From contig JAAETV010000057.1 in NCBI GenBank assembly GCA_024227975.1, forward strand, positions 1 to 15,150: DNA of 15,150 nucleotides, in the 5' to 3' direction. Below are positions 14,312 through 15,150 of this stretch, piece by piece. A program made the translations under genes and the position numbers. This DNA is from Actinomycetes bacterium (GTDB lineage: Bacteria > Actinomycetota > Acidimicrobiia > Acidimicrobiales > SZUA-35). Each line of letters starts with the position of its first letter. The first letter of the stretch is position 1. A model generated the notes under the pieces. That model was given only the letters and a program-made list of their open reading frames with translations. It was not told the DNA's origin and ran no database searches.

Positions 14312-15141
14312 CCCCGCTCCTGTCGCCGCACACCGGAGTACACGGGCGCCTCGTGTTGGTGTAGCACTCCCGTTGTCAGACCAGCGGAGTCCGCAGAAGA
14401 CGGGATGTGATCGACGAATCGTTTCGAGGCCAACGGCACGGCGACCCCGTCCTCGTCGCGGGTCATCGAGATGAGCATGTCTGCCCCCCGTCCCATCTGG
14501 TTGTAGCGCCCGTAGTACTCGGGGCAGTCGCTGATGACCTCCACGAACGAGAACCCTCGGTGGGCCATGGCGTCGGCCAGCGTCCTGGTCGTCTCGAAGG
14601 GGGTGGCTGCCAGTGTCCGGGCCACGTACGATGCCCCAGCCCCAATGAGGAGCTTGCAAGCGTCGAAGGGTGACTCATGGTTGCCAGCGGGAGTGGTGGA
14701 AGCGACTGCTCCCTCCGGAGTAGTTGGCGCCGCCTGACCCCCTGTCATCCCGTAGATCGAGTTGCTGAGCATCATCACGGTGATGTCGATATTGCGGCGA
14801 GCGGCATGGATCAAGTGGTTGCCCCCGATGGCGAGGGCATCTCCGTCGCCGGTGACGACCAGGACCTCGAGCTCGGGCCGAGCTAGCTTCAAGCCGGTTG
14901 CGAAGGCCGGGGCCCGGCCATGGGTCCCATGGAGGGTACAGAAGTCGGTGTAGGCGGCGAGCCGACTGCTACACCCGATACCGGCCACCATCGCCACCTT
15001 GTCCTGGTCGAGCCCCAACTGGGAGATGGCCTCGAGACACGACCGCAGCACGATCCCATGGGCGCACCCGGGACAGAGCACATGGGGCATGGCCCACTCT
15101 CGGAGGTAGTCCTTCACATCGGCAGGCGGCCCAGCAGCCAT
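14308..15141 (-). CDS. 2-oxoacid:ferredoxin oxidoreductase, beta subunit (KorB-like)
   Basis: A 277-residue thiamine-diphosphate subunit. Four conserved cysteines that hold the [4Fe-4S] cluster are visible: C23 and C26 (CPGCAHG), C57 (GIGCSSR) and C206 (SDCPEYYG), with spacing very close to the Sulfolobus enzyme. The ThDP motif runs from GDGDALAIGGNH (98-109) to LSN (125-127), followed by YGMTGGQ. HGTHGRAP (71-78) is typical. The usual CPGCGHG is CPGCAHG here. The ATG is 9 nt from the window edge, so the ribosome site cannot be checked; an alpha subunit gene is expected immediately upstream outside the window. The specific 2-oxoacid is unknown; 2-oxoglutarate, branched-chain or aryl-type acids are possible. 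Confidence 0.93.
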   Translation of the reverse strand: MAAGPPADVKDYLREWAMPHVLCPGCAHGIVLRSCLEAISQLGLDQDKVAMVAGIGCSSRLAAYTDFCTLHGTHGRAPAFATGLKLARPELEVLVVTGDGDALAIGGNHLIHAARRNIDITVMMLSNSIYGMTGGQAAPTTPEGAVASTTPAGNHESPFDACKLLIGAGASYVARTLAATPFETTRTLADAMAHRGFSFVEVISDCPEYYGRYNQMGRGADMLISMTRDEDGVAVPLASKRFVDHIPSSADSAGLTTGVLHQHEAPVYSGVRRQERG

Positions 15142-15150
15142 GGTTCGATC

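Overview
The window reads as a piece of a GC-rich actinobacterial chromosome. Third codon positions are strongly G/C biased, genes are tightly packed with ATGA and GTGNCTGA overlaps, GTG starts are common, and the families (PAS-LuxR regulator, TetR, CaiB, MaoC, 2-oxoacid:ferredoxin oxidoreductase, subtilase with Trp-Ser-Gly repeats) fit Acidimicrobiia or a related lineage. That taxonomic placement is inference. No rRNA, tRNA, CRISPR array, insertion sequence or phage gene was seen.

Left part (1-3307, minus strand): arsR-arsM, an arsenic-sensing repressor and an arsenite S-adenosylmethionine methyltransferase that overlap by 29 nt. After an 87-nt gap come an MmgE/PrpD-family enzyme, a MaoC-like hydratase and the start of an acyl-CoA dehydrogenase, which look like a short catabolic operon.

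Middle (3308-7621, plus strand): a 53-nt AT-rich segment carries a convincing arsR promoter with an ArsR-like operator in its spacer. Divergent from it are a PLP-dependent decarboxylase/lyase of the sphingosine-1-phosphate-lyase type and a radical SAM protein with a cysteine-rich C-terminus. A near-perfect hairpin just before the radical SAM gene buries its Shine-Dalgarno sequence. Next come a possible small unknown protein, a structured leader, and a secreted subtilisin-like protease ending in ten Trp-containing pentapeptides.

Right part (7772-15141, minus strand): nine genes in transcriptional order: 2-oxoacid:ferredoxin oxidoreductase beta and gamma, TetR, family III CoA-transferase, enoyl-CoA hydratase, SDR dehydrogenase, aconitase-type (LeuC/LeuD-like) large and small subunits, and a PAS-LuxR regulator. 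Most junctions overlap or are under 50 nt, so this looks like one operon starting beyond the right edge. The enzyme set suggests CoA-dependent breakdown of an unknown branched or hydroxy-dicarboxylic acid: hydroxyacid isomerisation by the LeuCD-like pair, oxidation by the SDR, oxidative decarboxylation to an acyl-CoA by the ferredoxin enzyme, and CoA-level steps by CaiB and the hydratase. The order of steps and the substrate are inference.

The most interesting points are the ArsR-controlled divergent locus that pairs arsenic methylation with a PLP lyase and a radical SAM enzyme, the ribosome-binding-site hairpin at 4670-4709, and the unusual LeuCD-like/Kor operon whose small subunit has an atypical specificity loop.
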